Assembly: GCA_902801375.1 (NCBI GenBank) | Contig: CADCIB010000003.1 | Coordinates: 117,535-181,534 of the forward strand | Direction of reading: 5' to 3' | Length of the DNA: 64,000 bases | Source: an uncultured Prevotellaceae bacterium | Lineage (GTDB): Bacteria > Bacteroidota > Bacteroidia > Bacteroidales > Bacteroidaceae | Shown: positions 8,968 through 17,137 of the stretch, piece by piece | How positions within the stretch are numbered: the first letter of the stretch is position 1 | Layout of the letters: each line of letters opens with the position of its first letter | Notes under the pieces: model-generated | What the model was told of the DNA's origin: nothing | What the model saw: the letters and a program-made list of their open reading frames with translations, nothing else | Database searches by the model: none | Position numbers and translations under genes: made by a program

Positions 8968-9373
8968 AGCGTATCTTCGACAGCGCTTCGGCCAGCTTTT
9001 CCAATCCTTCCTGCAAGGGCTTGCTCACGATGCCCTTCATCAGGAAGTTGAGTTCTGCATCGATGGTCACTTTCAGCTTGCTTGTTGTGTCAGTGACGGG
9101 AAGCATCTGCACCCAAAGGTTGAAAGGCAGCGGTGAGTCCACCGACTGGTATTTCACACATTTAGGATCCTCGCGTTCCACGATGCGAAGGGCTATTTTG
9201 CCAATGGGTGGCACGTTCACACTAATATGGTCGTTGTCGAACGACATATTCTGCAACTGGTCGTCGTTGACCAGATGCTTCACTCTCTCGGCATTGCTCA
9301 GGTCGCTCAGCATATCAAACACGCTCTGCTGGCGATAAGGCACCTGTTTCACGGAGCTTTCAAATCTACTCAT
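8960..9373 (-). CDS. SRPBCC (START/Bet v1-like) family protein
   Basis: The product has 137 residues, soluble and without a signal peptide. The opening MSRFESSVKQVPYRQQSVFD and the following FDMLSDLSNAERVKHLVND segment are typical of small SRPBCC/polyketide-cyclase-like proteins, in which a helix-grip fold forms a hydrophobic ligand pocket. Helix-forming KGIVSKPLQEGLEKLAEALS at the C-terminus matches the long closing helix of the fold. The ligand is unknown. It sits between pyrE (upstream, 39 bp) and the Rieske-like lipoprotein (8-bp overlap), in the same orientation. Confidence 0.8.
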   Translation of the reverse strand: MSRFESSVKQVPYRQQSVFDMLSDLSNAERVKHLVNDDQLQNMSFDNDHISVNVPPIGKIALRIVEREDPKCVKYQSVDSPLPFNLWVQMLPVTDTTSKLKVTIDAELNFLMKGIVSKPLQEGLEKLAEALSKIRYE

Positions 9374-9412
9374 ATGATGGGTGATGAATGATAAATGGAA
9401 GATAGGAAGTCA

Positions 9413-10048
9413 TTAGCCCTGACACCAGCGGTCAGGAGCCTTGCGCCATTCGGCGAGCAGATGGGTGTCAGCCTCTTGGATATAACCAGTCTCCAGAGCC
9501 TTGGCCACCACATGCTCATAGTCGGTCAGGGTGACGAGTTTCACATTAGCATCCTCAAAAGCCTTCTCGGCCACGGGGAAACCGTAGGTATAGCTGGCCA
9601 CCATGCCTACCACCTCGCAGCCTGCCTGACGAATGGCTTCCACAGCCTTCAATGAGCTACCGCCAGTAGAGATAAGGTCTTCAACGACCACCACTTTCTG
9701 CCCTGGTTGCAGGTCGCCCTCAATGAGGTTCTGCATGCCGTGATCTTTTGGTTTCGGACGCACATAGACGAACGGCATGTTCAGGGCATCGGCCACGAGC
9801 GCACCTTGTGCGATGGCTCCCGTGGCAACGCCAGCCACGACGTCGGCCTCAGCGAAGTTTTCGAGGATGGCGTTCACGATGCGCAGCTTGATATAATTGC
9901 GCAGGTCAGCGAACGAAAGGGTCTTGCGATTGTCGCAATAGAATGGTGATTTCCAGCCCGAAGCCCAAGTAAAGGGATCGTTGGGTTGCAGTTTGATGGC
10001 TTTAATGTCGAGCAGCCGGGCTGCCAATGTACTTTTCTGAATATCCAT
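9413..10048 (-). CDS. pyrE: Orotate phosphoribosyltransferase
   Basis: The product has 211 residues, the usual PyrE length. It transfers the phosphoribosyl group of PRPP to orotate to give orotidine 5'-phosphate, the fifth step of pyrimidine synthesis. The PRPP-binding loop VVVVEDLISTGGSSLKAVEA is intact near residues 114-133, and the DNRKTLSF and GVATGAIAQGALVADAL segments match the family. It has its own Bacteroidetes promoter about 40 bp upstream. The SRPBCC gene follows after 39 bp, so the first two downstream genes may be cotranscribed with it. Confidence 0.95.
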   Translation of the reverse strand: MDIQKSTLAARLLDIKAIKLQPNDPFTWASGWKSPFYCDNRKTLSFADLRNYIKLRIVNAILENFAEADVVAGVATGAIAQGALVADALNMPFVYVRPKPKDHGMQNLIEGDLQPGQKVVVVEDLISTGGSSLKAVEAIRQAGCEVVGMVASYTYGFPVAEKAFEDANVKLVTLTDYEHVVAKALETGYIQEADTHLLAEWRKAPDRWCQG

Positions 10049-10081
10049 TTAGATAATAGTATTTTAGTGGTTTACGTGGTG

Positions 10082-10112
10082 CAAAGGTACAAATTAGCGG
10101 GAACAATACAAA
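10082..10112 (-). promoter_or_regulatory. Promoter for pyrE
   Basis: Minus strand: TACCTTTG at 10089-10082 (-7 element), with a TTTTG ending near 10109 about 19 bp upstream (-33 element). Confidence 0.7.
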
Positions 10113-10211
10113 AAAAAAGACAGAAAACTTTTTATTTTATTGTCGAGCGGATGCACCTTCGATGTCAATCAGATGTACGAATGGGCGAGAATGTAAGGTG
10201 GAGATGAGCGC

Positions 10212-10907
10212 TTATGACTTCGTAAAGCCCATCGTCAGCACACTGATGTGCACATCCCCAGCTTTGGCCAGTTCACGACCGCAAGCAATGATGGTAGCTC
10301 CGGTGGTCATGACATCGTCTATCAGGAGAATGTGCTTTCCGCTGGCCGCACCACCGCCGGTCAAGATGAAAGCGTCTGCTACATTTTCTCTGCGCTCCCA
10401 CTTCTCTAAATGTGTCTGACTGCCATGAAACGATTTCCGCGCTATGATGTCGGTCCTGACTGGCAGATGGGTCACTTCGCTGACTCCACGGGCTATCTCT
10501 TCGCTCTGGTTATAGCCGCGCTCACGCCTCCGCTTGGGTGCCAAGGGAACGGGCACAATCATGTCTATGCCATCGAAAAAGCCTTTTTGAGCCAGTTCAC
10601 GTGCTGTCATACGCCCCAGGAAAACTCCTACTTCCGGATGGTTCTTATATTTCATTTTCAGGATGACGTGGCTGGCTGGCGACTTTGGAGTATAGAAGAA
10701 CAGCGCTGACACGCGCTCCACAGTAAACTGCCCCCACAGCAGCCTGGCCATCTCATTGTCGTAAGGCATACGGCCGAAAGGGGTGCGCGGCAGGTCGAAG
10801 TTGCACCCAGTGCAGATGACTTGTTCGCTGATGGCCAACCGATTGCCGCAAATAGCGCATAGCCGGGGCGACAACAGGTCGAGCAGCCTGGAGAAGAAGG
10901 TGTACAT
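10212..10907 (-). CDS. comF: ComF family phosphoribosyltransferase-like protein
   Basis: The product has 231 residues. An N-terminal zinc ribbon (CAICGNRLAISEQVICTGC near residues 17-35) is followed by a PRTase domain. The PRPP loop is ILLIDDVMTTGATI near residue 195, and the family motif VPVPLAPKRRRERGYNQSEE is present. ComF proteins are linked to DNA uptake in naturally competent bacteria, but the family is widespread and the biochemical role is unclear. dprA, another competence-associated gene, lies about 32 kb away. It is followed by an intergenic region with the pyrE promoter and preceded by recX in the same orientation. Confidence 0.9.
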   Translation of the reverse strand: MYTFFSRLLDLLSPRLCAICGNRLAISEQVICTGCNFDLPRTPFGRMPYDNEMARLLWGQFTVERVSALFFYTPKSPASHVILKMKYKNHPEVGVFLGRMTARELAQKGFFDGIDMIVPVPLAPKRRRERGYNQSEEIARGVSEVTHLPVRTDIIARKSFHGSQTHLEKWERRENVADAFILTGGGAASGKHILLIDDVMTTGATIIACGRELAKAGDVHISVLTMGFTKS

Positions 10908-10955
10908 TTCTTAGGGGTTAAGGGGTGAGAGGCGAGAGAAATGACATGATGGGAA

Positions 10956-11417
10956 TCATGACAGGGAATCCAACACATCGAGAATGATGTCCATGGTGAA
11001 GCCACGACTCAGGGCGAAGCGAATGAGCTTTGTGCGTCGCTCATAGTCGTTTTCAGCCTTAACACTCTTGCCCTTGGCTTCCAACAGCGGACGTAGCTGC
11101 GCCACATAGTCTTCGCCCAACACCTCATCGAGTACACGTCGTTGCACCTCGGCGGAGATCCGCTTGGCATATAGAGCCTGCTCCACCTTGCGTCGTCCCC
11201 ATCGATTGTAGGTCAGCTTGTCTTTGACAAAAGCGCGGCAAAAGCGTTCCTCGTCGATGTACTGATGCTCCTGCAAATAATCGATGACGCGCTCTTGGGT
11301 GCTCTCCTCCACCTCCCATCGGCGCATCTTTTCACGCATCTCGTGGGCACAATGCTCGCTGCGTGCGCACAATGCCGCCAGTTTCTGAATGACTTCTTTC
11401 TCTGTGAGTGGTTTCAT
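10956..11417 (-). CDS. recX: RecX, modulator of RecA
   Basis: The product has 153 residues, starting at MKPLTEKEVIQKLAALCARS. RecX binds RecA filaments and limits recombinase activity. Its three-helix repeats are recognisable: LCARSEHCAHEMREKMRRW, then YIDEERFCRAFVKDKLTYNRWG, then RRKVEQALYAKRIS, followed by a third repeat. I chose the start at 11417 because an upstream in-frame ATG (11498) would overlap prmC by 44 bp and add a non-conserved extension. An ATG at 11429 is also possible. It follows prmC closely in the same orientation. Confidence 0.88.
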   Translation of the reverse strand: MKPLTEKEVIQKLAALCARSEHCAHEMREKMRRWEVEESTQERVIDYLQEHQYIDEERFCRAFVKDKLTYNRWGRRKVEQALYAKRISAEVQRRVLDEVLGEDYVAQLRPLLEAKGKSVKAENDYERRTKLIRFALSRGFTMDIILDVLDSLS

Positions 11418-11454
11418 GTGTAAATACATTATAATAAAAGGATCCTGCCACAGC

Positions 11455-12306
11455 CTATCCGTAAACCGCTTTGACAAAACGGGGCTTTCCAAAAGCATCT
11501 TTGCGGACGACTACCTGCCGATAGCCCATGGCAATGAGCAGTTTCTTTACCTCTTCTGCATATAAGGCATTGACTTCGAAATAGAGTTCGCCCGCCGGTT
11601 TCAGCGCTGATTGGGCGAAATGCGCGATGGCACGATAGAACAACAAGGGGTCGTCGTCAGGGACGAAGAGCGCCTGCGAGGGTTCATGGTTCAGCACATG
11701 CGGGGCCATGTCGGCCTTCTCGCATTCGCAGATGTAGGGCGGGTTGCTCACGATGAGGGAAATCCCTCTCTTATCCTCCCAGAGGGGGGCTAATATATCC
11801 ATCTGATGGAAATCCACCTCTGCACCAAGTCTCGAAGCATTGCGGCAGGCAACAGCCAAGGCCTCTTCCGAGATGTCGATGGCATCGACATGTGCCTGCG
11901 GCAGGTCCAAAGCCAGCGTGATGGCGATGCACCCGCTACCTGTACCAATGTCGAGAAGACGCAATGGGGAACGAGGGATGGAGGATGAATGGTCTTCCAC
12001 GATCCAGCGGCACAGTTCTTCGGTCTCTGGACGAGGGATGAGCACAGCGGGCTGAACCTCAAAAAGCCTGCCGCAGAAGGTTGTCTGCCCGATGGCATAC
12101 TGCACAGGAGTGCCATTCTCCACTTGCTCCACGATGGTTGCCAGCCGTTTCTGGTCAGCCGACGGCAGATGGTCGAGTGCACCGCAGAGGGCATCGGCCC
12201 ACGACACGCCCACGCCCAGTTCGAGAATCATGCGCACAACGGCTTGCGCTTCCGGCTCTTCGCCGATGGCTTTCCGTATTCTGGCTGTCAGTTCCCTGTA
12301 GGTCAT
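11455..12306 (-). CDS. prmC: Peptide chain release factor N5-glutamine methyltransferase
   Basis: The product has 283 residues. It methylates the glutamine of the GGQ motif in release factors, using S-adenosylmethionine. The SAM-binding motif LLDIGTGSGCIAITLALDLP lies near residue 122, and the catalytic NPPY tetrapeptide is at residues 188-191 in IVSNPPYICECEKADM. The N-terminal helical domain contains VLIPRPETEEL, the usual HemK/PrmC signature. It lies 25 bp downstream of the YqiA-HAD gene and just upstream of recX. Confidence 0.95.
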   Translation of the reverse strand: MTYRELTARIRKAIGEEPEAQAVVRMILELGVGVSWADALCGALDHLPSADQKRLATIVEQVENGTPVQYAIGQTTFCGRLFEVQPAVLIPRPETEELCRWIVEDHSSSIPRSPLRLLDIGTGSGCIAITLALDLPQAHVDAIDISEEALAVACRNASRLGAEVDFHQMDILAPLWEDKRGISLIVSNPPYICECEKADMAPHVLNHEPSQALFVPDDDPLLFYRAIAHFAQSALKPAGELYFEVNALYAEEVKKLLIAMGYRQVVVRKDAFGKPRFVKAVYG

Positions 12307-12331
12307 GGTCTTTGAGGGTGCGAGGGGTAAA

Positions 12332-13369
12332 CTATTGTCCGCCTAATCGACTGAAGAAGGTGATGATGTCTTCCCACGTCTTGAAGGTATCGCTACCGAA
12401 GGCGATACGTGTGCCCATAAAGTCGGAGGTGCGAGAGTGCGAGGCTTCGGGCATGATGAGGTAGTCGCCCAAGAGCAGCGACGGCTCTTCGGCGAACAGC
12501 AGATGGCCGTAGGCCGGCACGTTGACAACCTCGCGAGTCCACTCCAGCACGTTCTTGTAATAGTCCAAGTCGTAGTTGGGTGCCTGGGCTACGAAGTAGA
12601 GATTGTAGGTTTCCAAGAGAAAGCGTACGGCTTTCATGGCCGATGAGCGTTGTTGGTTGCGTGCGTCACGCAAAGTCTCTATACCTATATATATTATAGG
12701 ACGCTCACGCCCTTCCTGCCGGTCGTCGATCCAACGGATGACGGGAACCACGCTCTCCATAAACACACGGTCGTTCATGCGATGCTCGCCGTGGAAGGAT
12801 ACGCTCTGCGAGTAGTGCTGCTCAAACAGCTCCTGGGTATGCACGAGCGGGTCTTCGTCGCCAAAGAGTCCCCACACGCGCTTCTGTTCCTCGTCAGGTA
12901 TTCTCTCTCCTCTCTCCTCTCTCCTCTCTCCTCCAAACAAAAAGCACTCCTCCTGCACGGCGCGATACTCCTTACAGAGTGCTTTGGTCATGATGAATTC
13001 CTGCACACCGTCCTTCCTCGGATTCAGGAATGTCTGCTTACCCATCATCCCATGTTCGCCCATTGTATCGGCAATCTGAAAGGCGGGATTGATGAGAATG
13101 CGGTCGAAACCATAGAGCTGCTCTGCATACATGCCACCCATCGAGGTGCCGATGATGAGGTCGGGCTGTTCCTTTTCAGCCAATTCTTTCAACATCTTGA
13201 TGCCTTCGTGCGGGTCAATAGGGATATCCTCTGCCACGATTTCTGCCGAGGGCAATAGCTCGCGCAGGCGCGTCACGGTGCCAGACTTGGCCGACGAGGC
13301 GAAACCGTGTACATACATCACTTTCTTCCCCTTCATCAAGTCGGGGTATTGCTTCACATATTCGTTCAT
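12332..13369 (-). CDS. YqiA-type alpha/beta hydrolase fused to a C-terminal HAD-like domain
   Basis: The product has 345 residues. The N-terminal part is a small YqiA/YcfP-like esterase domain: VMYVHGFASSAKSGT, nucleophile elbow GTSMGGMYAEQL with Ser near residue 95, and GLFGDEDPLV and SFHGEHRM carrying the likely Asp and His. After residue about 225 a second domain begins (IIYIGIETLRDARNQQRSSA...YFVAQAPNYD...) and resembles a HAD-type or 5'-nucleotidase-like fold. The loop between the last hydrolase strands carries a charged insert (GGERREERGERIPDEEQ) encoded by a CTCTCTCCT-type simple repeat. Substrates are unknown. Confidence 0.75.
   Translation of the reverse strand: MNEYVKQYPDLMKGKKVMYVHGFASSAKSGTVTRLRELLPSAEIVAEDIPIDPHEGIKMLKELAEKEQPDLIIGTSMGGMYAEQLYGFDRILINPAFQIADTMGEHGMMGKQTFLNPRKDGVQEFIMTKALCKEYRAVQEECFLFGGERREERGERIPDEEQKRVWGLFGDEDPLVHTQELFEQHYSQSVSFHGEHRMNDRVFMESVVPVIRWIDDRQEGRERPIIYIGIETLRDARNQQRSSAMKAVRFLLETYNLYFVAQAPNYDLDYYKNVLEWTREVVNVPAYGHLLFAEEPSLLLGDYLIMPEASHSRTSDFMGTRIAFGSDTFKTWEDIITFFSRLGGQ
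12899..12937. repeat. In-frame CTCTCTCCT simple repeat inside the YqiA-HAD gene
   Basis: About four tandem TCTCTCCTC-like units are translated on the minus strand as an arginine/glutamate-rich loop. Both sequence and strand bias match the GA-rich intergenic repeats elsewhere in the window, suggesting an intergenic-type repeat that expanded inside a gene without breaking the frame. Confidence 0.65.
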
Positions 13370-13402
13370 TATATTTGAGTTGACGAGTTGATAAGTTATT
13401 GG

Positions 13403-14995
13403 TTATTCGGGCGTAATCACCATTTTCACAATGCCTTTTTCTTCCTTTTTCAATTCCTTGGGCATTTGGAAAGGTGTCTTGGTGCCCGATGCATTGAAGG
13501 CCAGGAGATAGCGTTTGCCGTCGGTATCGTCGGTCAGGATGATGGTCCAGCCATCGCGGCTCATGTCGAAAGTGGTGCCAGCCAAGCGCTTCGCCCTGTC
13601 TTCGGTTATGCCAGCAAAATAGACATGCGCCTCCTGGTGTTTCATCTTGGCGCGCTGCTTGCGCTTGCCGATAATCTTCGGGTCTATCTCCATGGTCTGC
13701 AAACCAGCCTTCTGCGAAGTTCCGTTGCTGAAGAAGTCCAAGTCGTCGATGTCGCCAACGGCTATCAGCGCATTGCCGGGAGTAGCCCACAGGCAATAGG
13801 GCCGGCTGCCCCACTGATAAGCCGTCCACTCATTTCCCTTTCCGTTTTCGGGTGTCGAGAAACAAGGTTCGTTCTTCTGATTCGCCCAAGTGAAGTAGGC
13901 AAAGCGCTCTTGGGTGAGGCTCCTGACGGTTTTCAGACCGCCAAGTACCCGTGTTCCCATGCTGCGTTGCAAGAAATCGCTCCAAGTGGAAGGCTGGGGA
14001 GCCCAGTCGCCATAGTAGTCGTGGAGCAACCAAACGGAAGAAAGCAGGCTGGCCAGCCTCACCACCGACTGCACCTTGGGTTGGTCCTTGCCCTGTTTCT
14101 GATGTTTCTGGGGGGTGAAGGGTGTGAGTTGGGAGGTGAGCTTTTCCAGCAGAAGGTACTCCATCATGAGCGCATCGGCGTTCTGTTTCACATTCCCCAT
14201 CGCAGCGTAAAACGGCAAACTGCCAAACTCTTGGGCATCGACGGCACACGCACCGTTGGGCATGATCATGGGTGCCACGACATCGTTCCACACAGCGTTC
14301 CAGCGGTCTGTGAGCGCTTTCATTATCGGCGCATCGGGCTTTTTGGCAATGAGATGGCAGAGAGCCACCAAGCATTTCATCTGCTCCTCGGCCATACCAT
14401 TCTGATAATCAGTAGCCGCATGGCCTGCTTTCGATAAATCTGCCATACGCTGTTGCCACGTGGCTGCCCGCCCGTTCATGGGCATCATGGCCCAGGCGCA
14501 GGCGAGTGCCGACGGCGTTTGCCCCTGACGACCTTTCTCCACAGCTTTTTCCACCACACGAGCCACGCCCTCTTCGTCGTATTTCTCCAGGTTGAAGTTC
14601 AGGAATTCCTCAGCCAGCGCCAGGCTGTAGACGTTGCTCCCATTTCCCTTCGCTATCTCCCAGCGCAGGCTTTTCATGGCCATCCGCTTCAGCTGGTCGT
14701 AGCTGACGCCCTGCGGAAGCTGCAAGCCTATCTGACCGCCATACTCATGCAAGAAGGCCAACACCATTGTCACGTCGGCATTCGCCTCGCGGAAATGCCC
14801 GATAGAGTCGCCCCGATCGTTCACACCGTCATTCACGAAGAGCCCTTTGGCGTACTTTGAGAACTGCGCGAGCCACTCCATGCACTGGCTCTGCACACGG
14901 TCGGCTGACTGTGCCGAAACCGTTGCAGGTTTCGCGCACGCACATAATATAATAAGGTATAGCCACACGGAGGTGGCGCTCAACAACTTTCTCAT
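13403..14995 (-). CDS. Secreted protein of unknown function (probable lipoprotein)
   Basis: The product has 530 residues. The N-terminus MRKLLSATSVWLYLIILCAC is hydrophobic and ends in a plausible lipobox (LCAC). The first 330 residues look mainly helical, with regular Leu/Ala-rich helices (for example MAMKSLRWEIAKGNGSNVYS), as in alpha/alpha-toroid enzymes. The C-terminal 190 residues look beta-rich (AYQWGSRPYCLWATPGNALI, EAHVYFAGITEDRAKRLAGT). This two-part layout recalls polysaccharide lyases and heparinase-like enzymes, but I could not identify catalytic residues and do not assign a family. The upstream region has a TACTTTTG -7-like element at 15086-15079. The downstream gene is YqiA-HAD, 33 bp away. 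Confidence 0.7.
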   Translation of the reverse strand: MRKLLSATSVWLYLIILCACAKPATVSAQSADRVQSQCMEWLAQFSKYAKGLFVNDGVNDRGDSIGHFREANADVTMVLAFLHEYGGQIGLQLPQGVSYDQLKRMAMKSLRWEIAKGNGSNVYSLALAEEFLNFNLEKYDEEGVARVVEKAVEKGRQGQTPSALACAWAMMPMNGRAATWQQRMADLSKAGHAATDYQNGMAEEQMKCLVALCHLIAKKPDAPIMKALTDRWNAVWNDVVAPMIMPNGACAVDAQEFGSLPFYAAMGNVKQNADALMMEYLLLEKLTSQLTPFTPQKHQKQGKDQPKVQSVVRLASLLSSVWLLHDYYGDWAPQPSTWSDFLQRSMGTRVLGGLKTVRSLTQERFAYFTWANQKNEPCFSTPENGKGNEWTAYQWGSRPYCLWATPGNALIAVGDIDDLDFFSNGTSQKAGLQTMEIDPKIIGKRKQRAKMKHQEAHVYFAGITEDRAKRLAGTTFDMSRDGWTIILTDDTDGKRYLLAFNASGTKTPFQMPKELKKEEKGIVKMVITPE

Positions 14996-15179
14996 GCCAC
15001 AAAATATTAAATTACCAACCCCGGCAGAGGTCAGTATGATGATTCACTTTGCTTTTTGAACTTTCGAAAAGTTCTCTGCAAAAGTAATTGTTTTTATTGA
15101 GATTTCAAAGAAAAACGCCAAAAAAAGAGTGTCGTGAAAGTTTTTCATGTTGCTATACAATATTTTTCCTGATACTACG

Positions 15180-15242
15180 TTATTAATGTACGCAGCGTAG
15201 GTTAATAATGTAGGCAGCGTAGGTTAATAATGTACGGTTGGC
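15180..15242. repeat. 22-bp tandem repeat array with palindromic cores, copy A
   Basis: Two full 22-bp units (15180-15201 and 15202-15223) and a partial third follow one another. Each has an AT-rich TTAATAATGTA half and a GCAGCGTAGG half; the core TACGCAGCGTA in unit 1 is a perfect palindrome. The array ends in TGTACGGTTGG followed by a TTTG-NNN-CAAA palindrome. A reverse-oriented homologous array with the same terminal sequence lies at 38449-38535. The rest of the 361-bp gap 14996-15356 holds only a weak promoter-like TACTTTTG on the minus strand, and no gene was seen in it. Confidence 0.85.
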
Positions 15243-15356
15243 ATTTGACGCAAACGACAACGGCATTGATGTCGATCGACAACGCGATGTGCCATCAACG
15301 GCACGATGTTTGCATAGCAATCAGAAAAAGTTTAACCAATAAAGAGGAATAGAAAT

Positions 15357-15785
15357 ATGGCATTGAAAATCAGATTGAAGCAGTATAAGAACGCTTCGAA
15401 GAGTTCGTTTGGGAAGTATTATGCCGAGACAGTGTTGCTGGGTGAGGTTCACACGGCCGACATTGCACGGCAAGTGAGCGAAAACACCACGTTCCGCCCT
15501 GGCGAGGTGAAAGGCATCATCGACGAGGTGGTGGCAGTGATGACGCGCGAGATGCAGGACGGCAACGCGGTGGTGATTGACGGACTGGGCCGCTTCCGCC
15601 TGATGGTGGAGAGCGAAGGCGTGGAGGAGGCGAAGGACTTCAACATCGGACGCCACATCCGCCGCATCGTCTGCAAGTTCCTGCCCGCTGCCCACCGCCT
15701 TGGCGACGACCGCGAAGTGAAGCCGACGGGCCGCCGCGAGCAGCTCTTCAGCGAGGGTGCCGACGTGGAGTGGTATAAGGGGTGA
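15357..15785 (+). CDS. HU family DNA-binding protein (Bacteroidetes type)
   Basis: The product has 142 residues, longer than classical HU (about 90) because of a C-terminal tail. It shows the HU fold features TADIARQVSENTTFRPGEVKGIIDEV (helical dimerisation part) and DGNAVVIDGLGRFRLMVES (beta saddle), followed by FNIGRHIRRIVCKFLPAAHR in place of the usual DNA-binding arm. This form is common in Bacteroidales and often present in several copies. It probably bends or packages DNA; whether it binds the palindromic array just upstream is an open question. A large inverted repeat follows the stop codon. Confidence 0.88.
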   Translation: MALKIRLKQYKNASKSSFGKYYAETVLLGEVHTADIARQVSENTTFRPGEVKGIIDEVVAVMTREMQDGNAVVIDGLGRFRLMVESEGVEEAKDFNIGRHIRRIVCKFLPAAHRLGDDREVKPTGRREQLFSEGADVEWYKG

Positions 15786-15816
15786 GCCACTGTAACAGTT
15801 CAACGAATGGCCATGT

Positions 15817-15911
15817 GACCCCCACTAACTCCCCCTGCAGGGGGAGAACTGGTTTGTTTCTGCGCTCAAAAGTAACTGATTCTCCCCCTACAGGGGGAGT
15901 TAGTGGGGGTC
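15817..15911. repeat. 31-bp inverted repeat pair (CCCCCTGCAGGGGG-type element) downstream of HU
   Basis: Arms at 15817-15847 and 15881-15911 match as reverse complements at 30 of 31 positions, separated by 33 bp. Each arm itself contains a CTCCCCCTGCAGGGGGAG palindrome (one with a single change), so the region can fold in two ways. It may serve as the HU terminator or be a small palindromic mobile element. The remaining gap to 16047 holds no other evident feature. Confidence 0.85.
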
Positions 15912-16046
15912 AGATGGCTGATGACTGAGTTGTTACCTTAAACACCTCTTATTGTTAAATGGTATTAAATATTCGTTCTTTCGTGCAAGATTCTGCATGG
16001 AATGCGGTTGTATTTGCAGAACCATTCAACTTCAAACGTACAGATT

Positions 16047-16952
16047 ATGAGAAAGAAAATGTACTGGGGCATCGCCCTATTGGCCGTTTTGGCCATGACC
16101 GTCGGCTGTCAGAGCGACGACGAGGAAGAGTTTGTACCAGGCTGTGAGCAGCCATTTTCGGCCATGATTCCGGAGAACGTGGTTACCGGATTTGAGCGAA
16201 TGGGCCTGCAGGGCGAGTGGACTTTACAGAAGTTATGGTTTGAGAATGCCCCTCAGTTTACCGAGCCTGTGAAGGTTTTCTTCTATCCCGACGGGACGGC
16301 ATTTGTCTATGTGCCGGATGATTTCGACTACTTCATGGAGTCGGGAAAGTACACTTACACCACCTACTCTCGCAAGAATTGCATCTACGATGGGGTGGCC
16401 TTTAAACTGCGGAAAGGCGACAAGGTGTACACGGGCGGTATGGCGTTCAACTCGCTTCACATCCACAAACCTGATGACGCTGACTGGAAGATGGGTATGG
16501 TATGTGATTATCATCGTGAAAGAACGACGGAGAATGAGATTCCTTTCTTCTTCAACGATTTGGCACATAACTACGGATGGGGCCTTGAGCAAAGCGAAAT
16601 GGCCATCCATTCCATCAATAGCATGGATGAATTCAGGTCTTTGGTAAACATCGAGAGTGAGCTGCCGCAGATAGACTTCAACCGCTACACCTTGGTGTTG
16701 GGCTGGTATTTCAATCGTGATAGGAAATTCACTTTTGACAAGTTAGACATCATCAAAAGCGATTCCGAATACCTCTTCAAGGTGCATCTCAATTATGTTG
16801 ATGTTTCGTATGGCATTACGGGAAGCATGGGATGTGTGATTGACTATACGGATAGTTTTGTTCTGATATGGCGACTGATGCCGAAGTTCGAGAAAGAAAG
16901 CGTGAGGCTGGAAGTGGAAGAGACACCAGAGGAAGAGAACACCTATGAATAA
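16047..16952 (+). CDS. Lipoprotein of unknown function, possible PrcB-like C-terminal domain
   Basis: The product has 301 residues from the ATG at 16047. That start gives a clean lipoprotein signal (MRKKMYWGIALLAVLAMTVG, then Cys); an upstream ATG at 16002 would add an unlikely extension. The N-terminal half has beta strands and a probable lipocalin-like segment (GLQGEWTLQKLWFENAPQF). The C-terminal part (FRSLVNIESELPQIDFNRYT, then VLGWYF) vaguely resembles the PrcB domain found in protease complex lipoproteins; I hold that weakly. It is a single-gene unit closed by a strong terminator. Confidence 0.72.
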   Translation: MRKKMYWGIALLAVLAMTVGCQSDDEEEFVPGCEQPFSAMIPENVVTGFERMGLQGEWTLQKLWFENAPQFTEPVKVFFYPDGTAFVYVPDDFDYFMESGKYTYTTYSRKNCIYDGVAFKLRKGDKVYTGGMAFNSLHIHKPDDADWKMGMVCDYHRERTTENEIPFFFNDLAHNYGWGLEQSEMAIHSINSMDEFRSLVNIESELPQIDFNRYTLVLGWYFNRDRKFTFDKLDIIKSDSEYLFKVHLNYVDVSYGITGSMGCVIDYTDSFVLIWRLMPKFEKESVRLEVEETPEEENTYE

Positions 16953-16955
16953 CAC

Positions 16956-16995
16956 GAACAGAAAAGCGCAAATTAATTTGCGCTTTTCTTGTTCT
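16956..16995 (+). terminator. Rho-independent terminator after the lipoprotein gene
   Basis: GAAAAGCGCAAATT/AATTTGCGCTTTTC (16961-16988) is a perfect 14-bp inverted repeat flanked by further GAACA/TGTTC pairing, with a T-rich 3' side. It ends 16047-16952 and separates it from the GH29 unit. Confidence 0.85.
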
Positions 16996-17022
16996 TTATG
17001 CCTTTATATCAGAAAAAATCCT

Positions 17023-17030
17023 TAACTTTG
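17023..17030 (+). promoter_or_regulatory. -7 element for the fucosidase operon
   Basis: TAACTTTG matches TAnnTTTG. No convincing TTG lies 19-20 bp upstream, so the promoter call rests on the -7 box and on its position after a terminator. Confidence 0.5.
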
Positions 17031-17137
17031 TGGCGTCATTCAACAAGCAGATATCGCGGGGAAGAACTGGGACTTGGTGTTCCCCATTGAGGATCTTTAC
17101 AAAGGAAGGATTGATTAACAATGAAAAGATAGAATAT

